A DNA stretch of 64,000 nt from an uncultured Lacticaseibacillus sp. (GCA_934370925.1 CAKRNG010000006.1:28722-92721), one strand, 5' to 3'. Shown: positions 37,545 through 46,415, numbered from the stretch's first letter. The notes: a model not told the origin generated them from the letters alone. Made by a program: numbers and translations.

Positions 37545-38309
37545 ATGCGCTTTATTTCCTGGAACGTCAACGGTCTCCGCGCGGTCTTGAAGAAGGACTT
37601 CACCCAAACCGTCAAGGACCTCGACGCCGACTTCTTCTGCCTGCAAGAAACCAAAATGCAGGCGGGCCAAGCCGAGGTCGACCTGCCCGGCTACCACCAG
37701 TTCTATAACTATGCGGAACGGAAAGGTTACTCTGGCACGGCGATTTTTGCCAAGCATGAGCCCCTCAACGTGACTTACGGAATTAACGTGCCCGAGTACG
37801 ACACGGAAGGCCGCGTCATCACGCTTGAGTACCCCACTTTCTACCTCATCACCGTGTACGTGCCGAACTCTGGCAGTGAGCTCAATCGCCTCGAATTCCG
37901 GCAAGGGTTCGACAAGGCGTTCCGCGATTACACCAGCACGCTTGCCCAGACGAAATCGGTCATTTACTGCGGGGATTTGAACGTTGCGCACAACCCAATT
38001 GACCTGAAGAACCCCACGAGTAACCACCATAACGCCGGCTTTACGGACGAGGAACGGACGGACTTCACCGCGCAACTCGACGCAGGTTTCACCGACACAT
38101 TCCGGCATTTCTACCCCGACCAGGCCGACATTTATTCCTGGTGGAGTTACCGATTCGCCGCGCGCAGCCGCAACGCTGGGTGGCGGATTGACTACTTTGT
38201 GACCAGCGCCGACCTGAACGACAAGTTGGTGGACGCCAAGATTCACGACGAGATTCTCGGCTCCGACCACTGCCCCGTTGAGCTAGAAACGGTGGATTTG
38301 CTCGCTTAA
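37545..38309 (+). CDS. exoA: Exodeoxyribonuclease III
   Basis: 254 residues. AP endonuclease / 3'-5' exonuclease of base excision repair. Motifs: MRFISWNVNGLRA, FFCLQETK with catalytic Glu, VYVPNSG, CGDLNVAHNPIDL, WRIDYF and the terminal SDHCPV. ATG at 37545 has GAGAGGA upstream; a longer in-frame start overlaps element E2 and is rejected. Followed by an epsilon-like exonuclease, probably in one operon. Confidence 0.95.
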   Translation: MRFISWNVNGLRAVLKKDFTQTVKDLDADFFCLQETKMQAGQAEVDLPGYHQFYNYAERKGYSGTAIFAKHEPLNVTYGINVPEYDTEGRVITLEYPTFYLITVYVPNSGSELNRLEFRQGFDKAFRDYTSTLAQTKSVIYCGDLNVAHNPIDLKNPTSNHHNAGFTDEERTDFTAQLDAGFTDTFRHFYPDQADIYSWWSYRFAARSRNAGWRIDYFVTSADLNDKLVDAKIHDEILGSDHCPVELETVDLLA

Positions 38310-38345
38310 CCCCATTACTTCTCAAAAAAGAAAGGCAGATTGCCC

Positions 38346-38879
38346 ATGAATTTTATTGCCATGGATTATGAAACCGCTGCGGGTCAGCGCGCAACAGCTT
38401 GTTCCGTCGCGCTCGTGGTGGTTCGCGACAGTCGGGTCGTCGATTCCTTCTACAGCCTCATCAATCCCGAGGTGAAATTCAGCCCCTACAACGTGCAGGT
38501 GCACCACATCACGGAGCGCATGGTCCAGGACGCACCCACGTGGCCGGAATTGTGGCCACACATCCAGAGCTTCTTCACCGCCAACCAACTCGTGGCCGCG
38601 CATAACGCCACGTTCGACGTCTCGGTTGTGCGCAAAAGCCTGGAGCGATACGGCCTGCCCCCCGTGCAATTCCAGTACATCGACACGGTGCGGACGTCGA
38701 AGTTCTTCTACCCGCAGTTGCCGAACCACAAGCTCGATACGGTGAGTCAGGCACTGCAGATTGAACTCGCTAACCACCATAACGCTTTGGATGATTCTTA
38801 CGCGTGCGCCCGTATCCTACTGCGCGAAGAACAGGAATTCACGGCGACCCAACTGAAGTCCTTCGTCAAACTCGCTTAA
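38346..38879 (+). CDS. DEDDh 3'-5' exonuclease (DNA polymerase III epsilon-like)
   Basis: 177 residues. ExoI motif MDYETA, ExoII region HHITERMV...VAAHNATFD, ExoIII HNALDDSYA. A stand-alone proofreading-type exonuclease. Start: ATG at 38346 (AAAGG about ten bases upstream); a TTG at 38340 is possible. It lies 36 bases after exoA, so the pair likely act together in repair. Confidence 0.9.
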   Translation: MNFIAMDYETAAGQRATACSVALVVVRDSRVVDSFYSLINPEVKFSPYNVQVHHITERMVQDAPTWPELWPHIQSFFTANQLVAAHNATFDVSVVRKSLERYGLPPVQFQYIDTVRTSKFFYPQLPNHKLDTVSQALQIELANHHNALDDSYACARILLREEQEFTATQLKSFVKLA

Positions 38880-38888
38880 GCCCCCTTG

Positions 38889-38932
38889 ACGCAACAACCC
38901 CCGTCCGCAAAGTTCGCGAACGGGGGTTGTTT
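38889..38932 (+). terminator. Terminator of the exoA operon
   Basis: AACAACCCCCGT...ACGGGGGTTGTTTT. Confidence 0.9.
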
Positions 38933-38973
38933 TGGTTCCTAAGGTGTTAATTGGACAATCCAGTTTCTTTAAC

Positions 38974-39477
38974 TTACAAGAACCGGCGCTTATCCGTGCT
39001 GGGTAAAACGGTCACGATGAAATTGAAAGCCGCGGTAAATAGCGCAATTGCAATGTAAACTCCGAATTGATTGTTCGGTGTCAAACCAGTCGGATCAAGA
39101 TAAGGCGTTGGCATCCCCAACAGAAAGAACGCCGCGTTCGGGATCACGTATGGCACGAGGACCAAGATTGGGTTCACACCCGCATCCCGGTAGCGCCGCA
39201 CCAGTAAACTAATCGACGGCACAATGCTGGCGAGGGCGATGATGAGGCAGAGCAGTAGTACGAGCACCACAGCAACCAGTACGGCGCCATGACGCTGTAC
39301 ATTTTTGAAATACATCAAGAAGACTACGCAAAAAGTACCATTGACAACCAGTCCATAGAGAAATCGCCACAAATACATCCACCAATATTCCGCGCGTGTA
39401 CTGCGGCCCGTGAAGTCCACATAGTTCTTGTAAAATAGTTTTAACGCGCGGAAAAAGCCAACCCGTTTTGCCATCAT
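38974..39477 (-). CDS. DUF805 membrane protein, paralogue 3
   Basis: 167 residues with four hydrophobic helices. The DUF805 signature is FTGRSTRAEYWWMYLWRF near the start and VRRYRDAGVNP in the middle; the end is TVLPSTDKRRFL. Function unknown. It is very close to paralogue 2 upstream, including the leader (GTTTACGAAAAGGAACGAATG before both starts), so the duplication included the 5' region. Confidence 0.85.
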   Translation of the reverse strand: MMAKRVGFFRALKLFYKNYVDFTGRSTRAEYWWMYLWRFLYGLVVNGTFCVVFLMYFKNVQRHGAVLVAVVLVLLLCLIIALASIVPSISLLVRRYRDAGVNPILVLVPYVIPNAAFFLLGMPTPYLDPTGLTPNNQFGVYIAIALFTAAFNFIVTVLPSTDKRRFL

Positions 39478-39524
39478 TACTCCCCCATTCGTTCCTTTTC
39501 GTAAACAGTAACCCAGTAAGTCAC

Positions 39525-40031
39525 CTACAGAAACCGGCGCTTATCCGTGCTGGGTAAAACAGTCACGACAAGATTGAAAATCCCGACAATAACGCAAATC
39601 AACGCGTAAATGCCAAACTGAAACCCGTCACTTGCGAAATCAGCCTTTGCCCCCAAACTTGTGGGCATCCCCAGCAGCATGAACGCCGCGTTCGGGACCA
39701 CGTATGGCACAATCACCAAAACGGGGTTCACGCCCGCATCTCGGTAGCGCCGCACCAGTAAACTAATCGACGGCACAATGCTGCCAAGCGCGATGATGAG
39801 GCCGACGAGCAATAACAGTACCAACGCGACGATCATGTTTCCTTGTCCCTGTGTATTCTTGATATACATCAAGAAAATACCCACAAAGATACCGTAGATA
39901 ATCACCCCGTAGAGAAACTTCCACAACTGCAGCCACCAATATTCCGCGCGTGTGCTGCGACCCGTGAAGTCCACATAGTTCTTATAAAATAGTTTTAATG
40001 CTCCGAAAAAGCCAACCCGTTTTGCCATCAT
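39525..40031 (-). CDS. DUF805 membrane protein, paralogue 2
   Basis: 168 residues, four membrane helices. Same motifs as its neighbours (FTGRSTRAEYWW, SLLVRRYRDAGVNPVL, LPSTDKRRFL). Two tandem ATGs; GGAGCG precedes them. An upstream frame to 40088 covers a likely promoter (TTGTTT-N17-TACTAT at 40060-40088) and is not used. Confidence 0.85.
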   Translation of the reverse strand: MMAKRVGFFGALKLFYKNYVDFTGRSTRAEYWWLQLWKFLYGVIIYGIFVGIFLMYIKNTQGQGNMIVALVLLLLVGLIIALGSIVPSISLLVRRYRDAGVNPVLVIVPYVVPNAAFMLLGMPTSLGAKADFASDGFQFGIYALICVIVGIFNLVVTVLPSTDKRRFL

Positions 40032-40059
40032 CAAACGCTCCATTCGTTTCTTTTCGTAA

Positions 40060-40088
40060 ATAGTAACCCAAACAGTATTAATAAACAA
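40060..40088 (-). promoter_or_regulatory. Promoter of DUF805 paralogue 2
   Basis: On the minus strand TTGTTT (40083-40088), 17 bases, TACTAT (40060-40065). Confidence 0.5.
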
Positions 40089-40134
40089 TCATCACAAACG
40101 TTATGTTGTTATTTTTACGAACGTGAACTGAAGG

Positions 40135-40197
40135 CAAAAAGAAGACCAGCCCCACAGAATCCCTACTTGGACTTCTGTCGGACGGGTCTTCTTTGTC
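40135..40197 (-). terminator. Terminator of DUF805 paralogue 1
   Basis: AAGAAGACC...GACAGAAGT and GGTCTTCTT pair around a loop with ACAGAA/TTCTGT pairing; A-run on the left for minus-strand transcripts. Confidence 0.8.
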
Positions 40198-40211
40198 ATC
40201 AGCAACTTAAC

Positions 40212-40646
40212 CTACCGCCAAACCTGTGCGTACACTGGCCGGCTTGGAAGCAATCCGACAATCACGTTGATGACGAGGAGTGCACCCGCAACGCCCACAA
40301 CTGGCGCGCTCAAGTTATCAAGGCTGAGGAGAATCAGCGGCAGAAAGAGTGTCCCCAGTAGCGCCCACGGACTCACCCCCGCGTCCCGGTAGCGGCGAAT
40401 GTGCAAGCTAATGAACGGAACGGCGAGAATCGCGTACGTGAAGAGCATGGTTACCAGAATCGGGCCAGATTCGAAGATGGTCGTCATGTTTATCACGGCC
40501 GCTTGCGTTCGCAACCACACCGTGAAAAGACCCGTGATGATGAGTAACCCAATCATCGGCCAAACAAAGGCAGCACGTTTACTGCGCCCATCAAAATCAA
40601 CATAGCGAACAATCAATCGGTGTATTGCGGTCAGTGGTCCCATCAT
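40212..40646 (-). CDS. DUF805 membrane protein, paralogue 1
   Basis: 144 residues, more diverged than the other two: FDGRSKRAAFVWPMIGLL, PFISLHIRRYRDAGVSPWALLG, then a short end without the PSTDKRRFL tail. Four membrane helices. ATG at 40646 follows GAGGG; a longer frame to 40754 contains the promoter and is rejected. A perfect cre site overlaps its promoter. Function unknown. Confidence 0.82.
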   Translation of the reverse strand: MMGPLTAIHRLIVRYVDFDGRSKRAAFVWPMIGLLIITGLFTVWLRTQAAVINMTTIFESGPILVTMLFTYAILAVPFISLHIRRYRDAGVSPWALLGTLFLPLILLSLDNLSAPVVGVAGALLVINVIVGLLPSRPVYAQVWR

Positions 40647-40700
40647 CGTATCCCTCATTTCTGTCGTTAGTTGCCTTACCTGCCTTCTTTCGTTACCTTT

Positions 40701-40730
40701 ATTATACCATTTAAAAGTAAGCGCTAACAA
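40701..40730 (-). promoter_or_regulatory. Promoter with overlapping perfect cre site
   Basis: Minus strand: TTGTTA (40725-40730), 18 bases, TATAAT (40701-40706). AGTAAGCGCTAACA at 40716-40729 matches the CcpA consensus WGWAARCGYTWWMA at every position and covers the spacer and -35, a repressing geometry. Confidence 0.8.
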
Positions 40731-40742
40731 TAGTGTGGGGAC

Positions 40743-40786
40743 ACAAAAAGACACCTAACTGAACAAGCCAATCAGGTGCCTTCAAA
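40743..40786 (-). terminator. Terminator of pta-tsaE
   Basis: On the minus strand AGGCACCTGATTG/AGTTAGGTGTCT hairpin followed by TTTTT. Confidence 0.82.
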
Positions 40787-40805
40787 ATTCAATATAAACC
40801 GTGCC

Positions 40806-41279
40806 TTAAAGCTGTTTCATCGCCGCCAATAATTCCGTGGCCCGAACACCATGTGCATCTGCAGTCACACGGCGCGCATCATCATCGCCCTCGACGCGGT
40901 GGAAGTGGAGCGTGACGGCCTCTTCTGGGGCACTCACACCCAAGAATTCTGGCCATTCCACCACGCTCACCCCGTCGCCTTCGAAATACTCTTCCAGGCC
41001 GAGATCCTCAGCGCCGGAATCTTCCAACCGGTAAAGGTCCATGTGGTAGAGGGGCAACTTACCTTCCTCATACTCATGGATGATGGTGAACGTTGGACTT
41101 TTCACGCGATCCGTAATCCCAAGCCCCACAGCGAGGCCCTTGGTGAAGCTGGTTTTGCCCGCACCAAGGTCACCGTCTAAGAGCAACACGTCACCGGGCT
41201 TGAGCACATCCGCGACCTTCTCCGCAAACGTCTGCATGGCGGGCTCGCCGGAAAATGCCCATTCGTCTGCGTTAGTCAT
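40806..41279 (-). CDS. tsaE: tRNA threonylcarbamoyladenosine biosynthesis ATPase TsaE
   Basis: 157 residues. ATPase partner of TsaB/TsaD for the t6A modification of ANN-decoding tRNAs. Walker A GDLGAGKTSFTKGLA, then VKSPTFTIIHEYEEGKLPLYHMDLYRLE and the ISVVEWPE-type motif VSVVEWPEFLG. It overlaps the pta stop by eight bases, so the genes are coupled. Confidence 0.94.
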   Translation of the reverse strand: MTNADEWAFSGEPAMQTFAEKVADVLKPGDVLLLDGDLGAGKTSFTKGLAVGLGITDRVKSPTFTIIHEYEEGKLPLYHMDLYRLEDSGAEDLGLEEYFEGDGVSVVEWPEFLGVSAPEEAVTLHFHRVEGDDDARRVTADAHGVRATELLAAMKQL

Positions 41280-42252
41280 TTGCTGCGAGCACCTGCGTCG
41301 CCGTCACGAGCGCCGTCTGGTAGACATCTTCCGTGGACGCACCACGGGAAAGATCAGAAACAGGCTTGTTCAGTCCCTGGAGAATTGGGCCGACCGCCGC
41401 AAAGCCGCCAAGACGCTGGGCGATCTTGTAGCCGATGTTCCCGGACTGTAATTCTGGGAAAACGAACACGGTTGCGTGCCCCGCCACCTTGGAGTCAGGC
41501 GCCTTTTGAGCCCCAACGCTAGGAACAAAAGCGGCATCGAACTGCAATTCGCCATCGATTGGGACATCTGGTGCGAGTGCCTGCGCTTTCGCGGTCGCTT
41601 CCTGAACCTTCGTCACCATTGGCCCGGCTGCGGAACCCTTCGTGGAGAAACTAAGCATCGCCACGCGTGGTTCGATTCCAAACGCCTTGGCGGTTGCGGC
41701 AGATTCCACCGCAATTTCAGCCAATTCATCGGCGTTCGGATCAATGTTGATGGCGGTATCGGCGAACAGGTAACGTTCGTCGCCACGCTGCATGATGAAC
41801 GCGCCACTCGTCCGCGTGATACCAGGCTTGGTCTTGATAATCTGCAGGGCAGGACGCACGGTGTTAGCCGTGGAGTGAACGGCACCTGAAACCAGCCCGT
41901 CAACTTCGCCGGTGTAAACCATCATCGTGCCGAAGTAAGTGGCATCGCGCACTGCGTTGGCTGCCTGTTCGGGCGTTGCCTTCCCCTTGCGCCGGTCTTC
42001 AAACGCCTTGGCGAACTTTGGCAATGCCTTATCCGTTTCAGGGTTGCGAATGGTAAGCTGGCTGATGTCAAAGCCATTTTCTTCCGCCACGCGCGCAATC
42101 TCGTCGGGTTCGCCGAGAACAACTGCGTTCAAAACGCCGTTGTTCTGTAACTTAGCCGCTGCACCCAGGATGCGGGGTTCCGCACCTTCTGGGAAGACGA
42201 TGGAGACGTTTTTGCCCCGGACATTTTCTTCTAAACTCGTAAATAAATCCAC
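41272..42252 (-). CDS. pta: Phosphate acetyltransferase
   Basis: 326 residues. Interconverts acetyl-CoA and acetyl phosphate. Characteristic blocks: IVFPEGAEPRILGAA, VSGAVHSTANTVRPALQIIKT, SGAFIM, FADTAINIDP and the C-terminal LSRGASTEDVYQTALVTATQ. The GTG at 42252 has GGAGG six bases upstream; the extension to 42414 has no ribosome site. First gene of the pta-tsaE operon. Confidence 0.96.
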   Translation of the reverse strand: MDLFTSLEENVRGKNVSIVFPEGAEPRILGAAAKLQNNGVLNAVVLGEPDEIARVAEENGFDISQLTIRNPETDKALPKFAKAFEDRRKGKATPEQAANAVRDATYFGTMMVYTGEVDGLVSGAVHSTANTVRPALQIIKTKPGITRTSGAFIMQRGDERYLFADTAINIDPNADELAEIAVESAATAKAFGIEPRVAMLSFSTKGSAAGPMVTKVQEATAKAQALAPDVPIDGELQFDAAFVPSVGAQKAPDSKVAGHATVFVFPELQSGNIGYKIAQRLGGFAAVGPILQGLNKPVSDLSRGASTEDVYQTALVTATQVLAAND

Positions 42253-42463
42253 GTTGAACCTCCAGATGTGGCTAGAGACGCCACGATTTATTGTGTTGTC
42301 TCCATTGTAACAATGACGGAAGCGGCAACCAATCCCTTCCCCCACACAAAAGTAAACTTTTTCTAAAGGGGGGGGACGGCTGGGCAGAACGTTTGGGGAA
42401 GTGTGCGCCAACACTTCTCAAAATATTTCCGAAATATCAAACCATAAAGAAAGGTCGACGCAA

Positions 42464-42490
42464 GCGCCTGCCCTAAGACCGGGCAGGCGC
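42464..42490. terminator. Hairpin between ung and pta
   Basis: GCGCCTGCCC-TAAGACC-GGGCAGGCGC, a perfect ten-base stem. Lies about 150 bases after the ung stop; no gene in 42253-42643. Confidence 0.65.
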
Positions 42491-42643
42491 CATCTCGCTA
42501 ATCCGCTGTCACCATTGGCCCATTTCCCCTCCGCGCACCAATCTATCAACCACGCACACCTGCTGAATCGAAAGGAGCGCCTGCGCGACGTTGCCTAAAA
42601 AGATTTTCAAGCAAAAGCAAAAACAGTGCGCACTCGTAAAAAC

Positions 42644-43321
42644 TTACACGGTGGTGGGGAGGGTCCAATCGATGGGCTTCTCCCCCATTTGTGTCAGTGC
42701 CGCGTTTGTTTGTGAGAAGGGTTTGCTCCCGAAGAAGCCACGGTATGCCGACAAAGGACTTGGGTGTGCCGACGCGATGACAACATTTGTTTTCTCGTCA
42801 ATGAATGGCCGTTTATTCTGCGCTGACCGTCCCCACAAGATGAACACGCACCCGCCACGCGCTGACAATGCTTTAATCGCCGCATCCGTCAGCTCTTCCC
42901 AGCCACGTCCGCGGTGCGAGTTAGCCGCCCCACGCCGCACCGTTAATACCGCATTGAGCAAAAGAACACCCTGCTCCGCCCACGCCTTCAAGTAGCCGTG
43001 ATTCACGGGCGCTAAGCCGAGGTCGTCCTGACGTTCCTTATAAATGTTGACGAGTGATGGCGGAATTTGCACACCCGGCGCCACCGCAAAACTCGCGCCA
43101 ACCGCCTGATTCGGCTCGTGATACGGATCTTGCCCCAGAATAACCACCTTCGTGTCGTGGAAAGACGTCCACTCGAACGCCTGAAAAATGTGGTGCATCT
43201 CTGGATAGACGGTCTGGTTCGCGTACTCCGCCGCCAAGAACTGATGCAGTTGTGCGTATGTGGGCCCAGCAAAAACGGGCGCCAAAACATCCTGCCAGTC
43301 ATTGTGAATTAATGTTTTCAT
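42644..43321 (-). CDS. ung: Uracil-DNA glycosylase
   Basis: 225 residues, family 1 UDG. Removes uracil from DNA. Water-activating loop [16 protein letters not shown], Ser-Pro region [20 protein letters not shown] and the DNA-intercalation loop [13 protein letters not shown] are intact. ATG at 43321 with GAGGAG upstream, shorter than the open frame. Monocistronic. Confidence 0.96.
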   Translation of the reverse strand: MKTLIHNDWQDVLAPVFAGPTYAQLHQFLAAEYANQTVYPEMHHIFQAFEWTSFHDTKVVILGQDPYHEPNQAVGASFAVAPGVQIPPSLVNIYKERQDDLGLAPVNHGYLKAWAEQGVLLLNAVLTVRRGAANSHRGRGWEELTDAAIKALSARGGCVFILWGRSAQNKRPFIDEKTNVVIASAHPSPLSAYRGFFGSKPFSQTNAALTQMGEKPIDWTLPTTV

Positions 43322-43464
43322 ATTTACACTCCTCAATAAGGAATTATGTCGCAAACGCCACACCTGACATTTTACTCGCTAATTCTAAGTGTACGCGGGA
43401 ATTTAGCGGCTTGGTAGTCCTATCTCGAAAATCTGCTGAAACGACGACCTCTGCCTTTGTGGAC

Positions 43465-43620
43465 GTGCCAGAAGTCAAAAGCACACGAACGTACATCCAG
43501 TCGCGCGCCAGAAGACTGGCCCCTCACATACAAGACAGTCCCGGCAGAAATCCTAAGTTCGGGATTTCCGCCGGGACTGCCTTGTATACCGGGGCCAAAT
43601 CGTCTTCTGGCGCAGCCTCC
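43465..43620 (+). repeat. Palindromic element A, copy 6, with leader module
   Basis: The leader is partly shortened (GTGCCAGAAGTCAAAAGCAC...). Core ACAGTCCCGG/CCGGGACTG, again altered on both arms relative to GGCAGGCCCGG. Between divergent ung and gtrA. Confidence 0.88.
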
Positions 43621-43697
43621 AAAGATACCCAAAACACCTCGCAACGGGTATAATAGCAAACGAACTTCATCACACTTAAGAGTAAGGAATCGCGATT

Positions 43698-44114
43698 ATG
43701 AAAAAACTTTGGCAGAACCCCCGTTTTCAGGAGGTCTTCTGGTACATCTTCTTCGGCGGTCTGACCACCGTCATGAACTTTGTCATCTATTACGCGGCAC
43801 GTTTTTTGCTTGGCGACAACCTGTACGTGAACAACTCGCTCGCGTGGTTCGGCTCCGTTCTGTTTGCCTTCGTAACGAACAAAGTCTGGGTCTTCCACTC
43901 ACACTCCGAATCAATGGGCGCCCTCATCGCCGAATTCGCCCGCTTCGTATTCTACCGCCTCTTATCATTCTTTATCGACATGGGTTCGATGGTTATCCTG
44001 ATCAAGTGGCTGCACATCAACGACTTCATTGCCAAGCTCTTCACACAGGTCCTGGTCGTGGTGGCAAATTACATCTTCAGCAAACTCTTCATCTTCAACA
44101 AAGGGGAGAAGTAA
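43698..44114 (+). CDS. GtrA family membrane protein
   Basis: 138 residues, four membrane helices, with family features FWYIFFGGLTTVMNFVIYY, FVTNKVWVF and the end VVVANYIFSKLFIF. GtrA-like proteins are thought to assist transfer of lipid-linked sugars in cell-envelope glycosylation. AAGGAA precedes the ATG. No glycosyltransferase neighbour is visible. Confidence 0.88.
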   Translation: MKKLWQNPRFQEVFWYIFFGGLTTVMNFVIYYAARFLLGDNLYVNNSLAWFGSVLFAFVTNKVWVFHSHSESMGALIAEFARFVFYRLLSFFIDMGSMVILIKWLHINDFIAKLFTQVLVVVANYIFSKLFIFNKGEK

Positions 44115-44149
44115 CTTTTCGCGTTTATGTTCCAGATTTTCGGATAAAG

Positions 44150-44213
44150 TGCCACACAAGCAAGACAGCCCCACGAAAATCCAAATTCGGGATTTTCGTG
44201 GGGCTGTCTTGCG
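44150..44213. repeat. Diverged element A core / gtrA terminator
   Basis: CAAGACAGCCCCACGAAAATCC and GGATTTTCGTGGGGCTGTCTTG form a perfect long stem around AAATTCG. The outer A-type ends (CCAGAAGAC) are missing. Confidence 0.75.
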
Positions 44214-44284
44214 TTTCGTATCATCTATATTTTCAGAATGTAATATGTGGTATCTCGTAAAAAAGTAACCCATCAATCTGTGTA

Positions 44285-44519
44285 GGTGGTTGTGGGGGAC
44301 AGTTTGGCGGAGGTTTGGGTGTGCGGAAGTGGTGAAAGTTTCTTGGCGGTTTACCGCTTAGAAACGGGCCGGCTTTGAGACTGGCTGACCGGGTTTGTCA
44401 GACAGGCTCAAAGCGAGGCGGAATAACTGAACCCCGCACTTGGGTTCAGTTATGGAGCCGTGCCCCACCACTGGAGACACACCCAAACCGGAGCCAAACT
44501 GTCCCCCATAACCACCGCC
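44285..44519. repeat. Element B copy 2 (complete)
   Basis: Terminal inverted repeats of ~38 bases (GGTTGTGGGGGACAGTTTGG... / ...CCAAACTGTCCCCCATAACC) enclose three hairpins: GTTTCTTGGCGG/CCGCTTAGAAAC, GAGACTGGCTGAC/GTCAGACAGGCTC, and ATAACTGAACCC/GGGTTCAGTTAT (44423-44453). Structure and loop sequences match copy 3, while stems differ. Confidence 0.9.
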
Positions 44520-44561
44520 AACCAACAATCAATGTAGCGTTTTCACAAACAACCGTATCCA

Positions 44562-44570
44562 TGCTAGAAT
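44562..44570 (+). promoter_or_regulatory. Extended -10 of the HAD gene
   Basis: TGCTAGAAT, 40 bases before the start, just beyond element B copy 2. Confidence 0.55.
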
Positions 44571-44609
44571 AGAACTGTACGCAAACGAAATGACCACGGA
44601 GGAAAAGCT

Positions 44610-45515
44610 ATGATTAAGTTGATTGCATCGGACATGGACGGGACCCTGTTGAACGATAAAATGCAGGTGTCTGACGAAAACGCCGCGGCCATTCGCCAAG
44701 CAGAAGAGAACGGCATCGAGTTCATCGTGGCAACGGGTCGTGGCCTGACGGAGGCCAAGCCACTCCTTGCTGACCAGCACCTCGATAGTGCCTACATCAC
44801 CCTGAACGGCGCTATGGTATACGACACGGACGGCAAGCTGGTCGTGTCCATCCCCCTCGATGACGACATGACTGACCAAGCCATGACGCTCCTCGACGAC
44901 CGCGGTCTCTACTACGAATTGGTCACCGACCACGGCATTTATTCCAACAGCCGTGTGCGGCGGATTCAGAACGTGGCCGATTTACTCGTGAACCTGAACC
45001 CAGACACCAACTACAAGCTCGCCGTTGCGCTGGCTTCCGCACGTCTAGAAATCATGAACATCAATTACGTTGAAAGTTACGCCGAAGTGGTAGACGACCC
45101 CGACGTGCACGTGATGAAAATTATCGCCTTTAACACCGCCGACCCTGAAACGCTGGTAGAACCAAAGGAAATCCTGCTCAAGACGGGCAAGCTGATGGTG
45201 ACGAGTTCTTCCCGCAACAACATCGAAATCAACAACATCGACGCACAAAAGGGAATTGCCCTCGCCAAGTACGCCGCAACGAAGGGCTTCACCATGGAAT
45301 CCGTCATGTCCATCGGCGATAACTTCAACGATGAATCCATGATCCGTGACGCCAAGTACAGTGTGGCCATGGGGAACGCGGTGGACGAAATCAAGGAACT
45401 CGCCTGGTTCATCACCGCCACCAACACCAACCACGGAGTAGCACTCGCCATCATGAAGGCAATGGAAGAAAACCGCAGCGAGAAGAACAAAACCAAGACC
45501 GAGTTTGTGAACTAA
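44610..45515 (+). CDS. Cof-type HAD-superfamily hydrolase
   Basis: 301 residues. Motif I SDMDGTLLND with nucleophile Asp8, motif II ATGRG, motif III Lys and motif IV SIGDNFNDESMI; a C2B cap lies between. Such proteins dephosphorylate sugar phosphates or FMN; the substrate is unknown. Strong GGAGG upstream of the ATG. Confidence 0.92.
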   Translation: MIKLIASDMDGTLLNDKMQVSDENAAAIRQAEENGIEFIVATGRGLTEAKPLLADQHLDSAYITLNGAMVYDTDGKLVVSIPLDDDMTDQAMTLLDDRGLYYELVTDHGIYSNSRVRRIQNVADLLVNLNPDTNYKLAVALASARLEIMNINYVESYAEVVDDPDVHVMKIIAFNTADPETLVEPKEILLKTGKLMVTSSSRNNIEINNIDAQKGIALAKYAATKGFTMESVMSIGDNFNDESMIRDAKYSVAMGNAVDEIKELAWFITATNTNHGVALAIMKAMEENRSEKNKTKTEFVN

Positions 45516-45520
45516 ACTTC

Positions 45521-45529
45521 TGGTATAAT
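45521..45529 (+). promoter_or_regulatory. Extended -10 downstream of the HAD gene
   Basis: TGGTATAAT. The transcript would run through element B copy 3 into the gene at 45933. Confidence 0.55.
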
Positions 45530-45670
45530 CGGGTCGGAAATGGTGCGGAAGAACAAACACACCCTTGGCACCTAAGTCTGAAGTACATGGCACAACGATG
45601 GAAAGTTAGCAGCGATACATGACATGATTCAATTGCATCAAGTCATGATTACGCCAGTCCGCATAGCCGA

Positions 45671-45905
45671 GGTCGTTGTGGGGCAAAATTTAACGGAGAT
45701 TTTGGTGTGCGGAAGTGGTGAAAGTCTCTTGGCGGTTTACCGCTTAGAGACGGGACGACTTTGAGCCTGACTGACGGGCTTTGTCAGGCAGGCTCAAAGC
45801 GAGGTGGAATACGAGTGACCCGCACTTGGTCACCCGTATGGAACCGTGCCCCACCACTGGAGACACACCAAAATCGGAGTTAAATTTTGCCCCACAACCA
45901 CCGCC
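45671..45905. repeat. Element B copy 3 (complete)
   Basis: Terminal arms GTTGTGGGGCAAAATTTAAC / GTTAAATTTTGCCCCACAAC differ from copy 2 but remain paired. Hairpins GTCTCTTGGCGG/CCGCTTAGAGAC and, at 45809-45839, a 31-base stem-loop with the same CGCACTT loop as copy 2 and a different stem. Confidence 0.9.
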
Positions 45906-45932
45906 ACCGCCATAGAAAGTGAGGTCGTCATC

Positions 45933-46415
45933 TTGGAACTTTTTTTTGAAACGGAAACGTTGCACGCTGGCCGCTTTACTTCAGTGCGCGACGCAGACAA
46001 TCGGGGTCGGTTCATCCTGCGCCAAAAGTACGGCACGCACGGCTCCTTCCAGCTCCTCAACACCGACACCCACCTCCTCGGTAGCGTGGCGGCCAAAGAG
46101 AACAACCGGTACGAAATGAAGTGCATCGGTCAAGACCGCGCCACCCTCATCCGGCTCGTTGGGGAAACCCACCCGCTGTACATGTTGCGGGGCAAGACGT
46201 GGCTCATCACCGGCAACCTGATGGCGAACCACTACCGCGCGTATCACGGCTTCGAGGCCTTCTTCGCCAGCGACGTGCTTCCCGGTGGCAACACGATTCG
46301 ACTGTGGTGCGTTGATGAGGACGCGGCGCCATTCGCCCTCCTCACCGTCGCCGTGTTGGACCAAATTCGTAGTGGCACCCTCATGAAGCAACAACCGCTT
46401 GGCTATTCATTTTAG
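45933..46415 (+). CDS. Conserved hypothetical protein, possibly LURP-one/tubby-like
   Basis: 160 residues (MELFFETETLHAGRFTSVRDADNRGRFILRQK...). Many short strands and no membrane segment; the spacing of the strands and the late YHGFEAFFASDVLPGGNTIRLW block loosely recall LURP-one-like folds, but I do not claim the family. TTG start at 45933 with GAGG eight bases upstream; the open frame extends into element B. Single gene, followed two bases after its stop by element A. Confidence 0.55.
   Translation: MELFFETETLHAGRFTSVRDADNRGRFILRQKYGTHGSFQLLNTDTHLLGSVAAKENNRYEMKCIGQDRATLIRLVGETHPLYMLRGKTWLITGNLMANHYRAYHGFEAFFASDVLPGGNTIRLWCVDEDAAPFALLTVAVLDQIRSGTLMKQQPLGYSF

Noticed and set aside
45521..45670. 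Small RNA driven by TGGTATAAT
   Set aside because: A -10 alone is not enough; it could equally be the promoter of the gene at 45933. Recorded as a promoter only.
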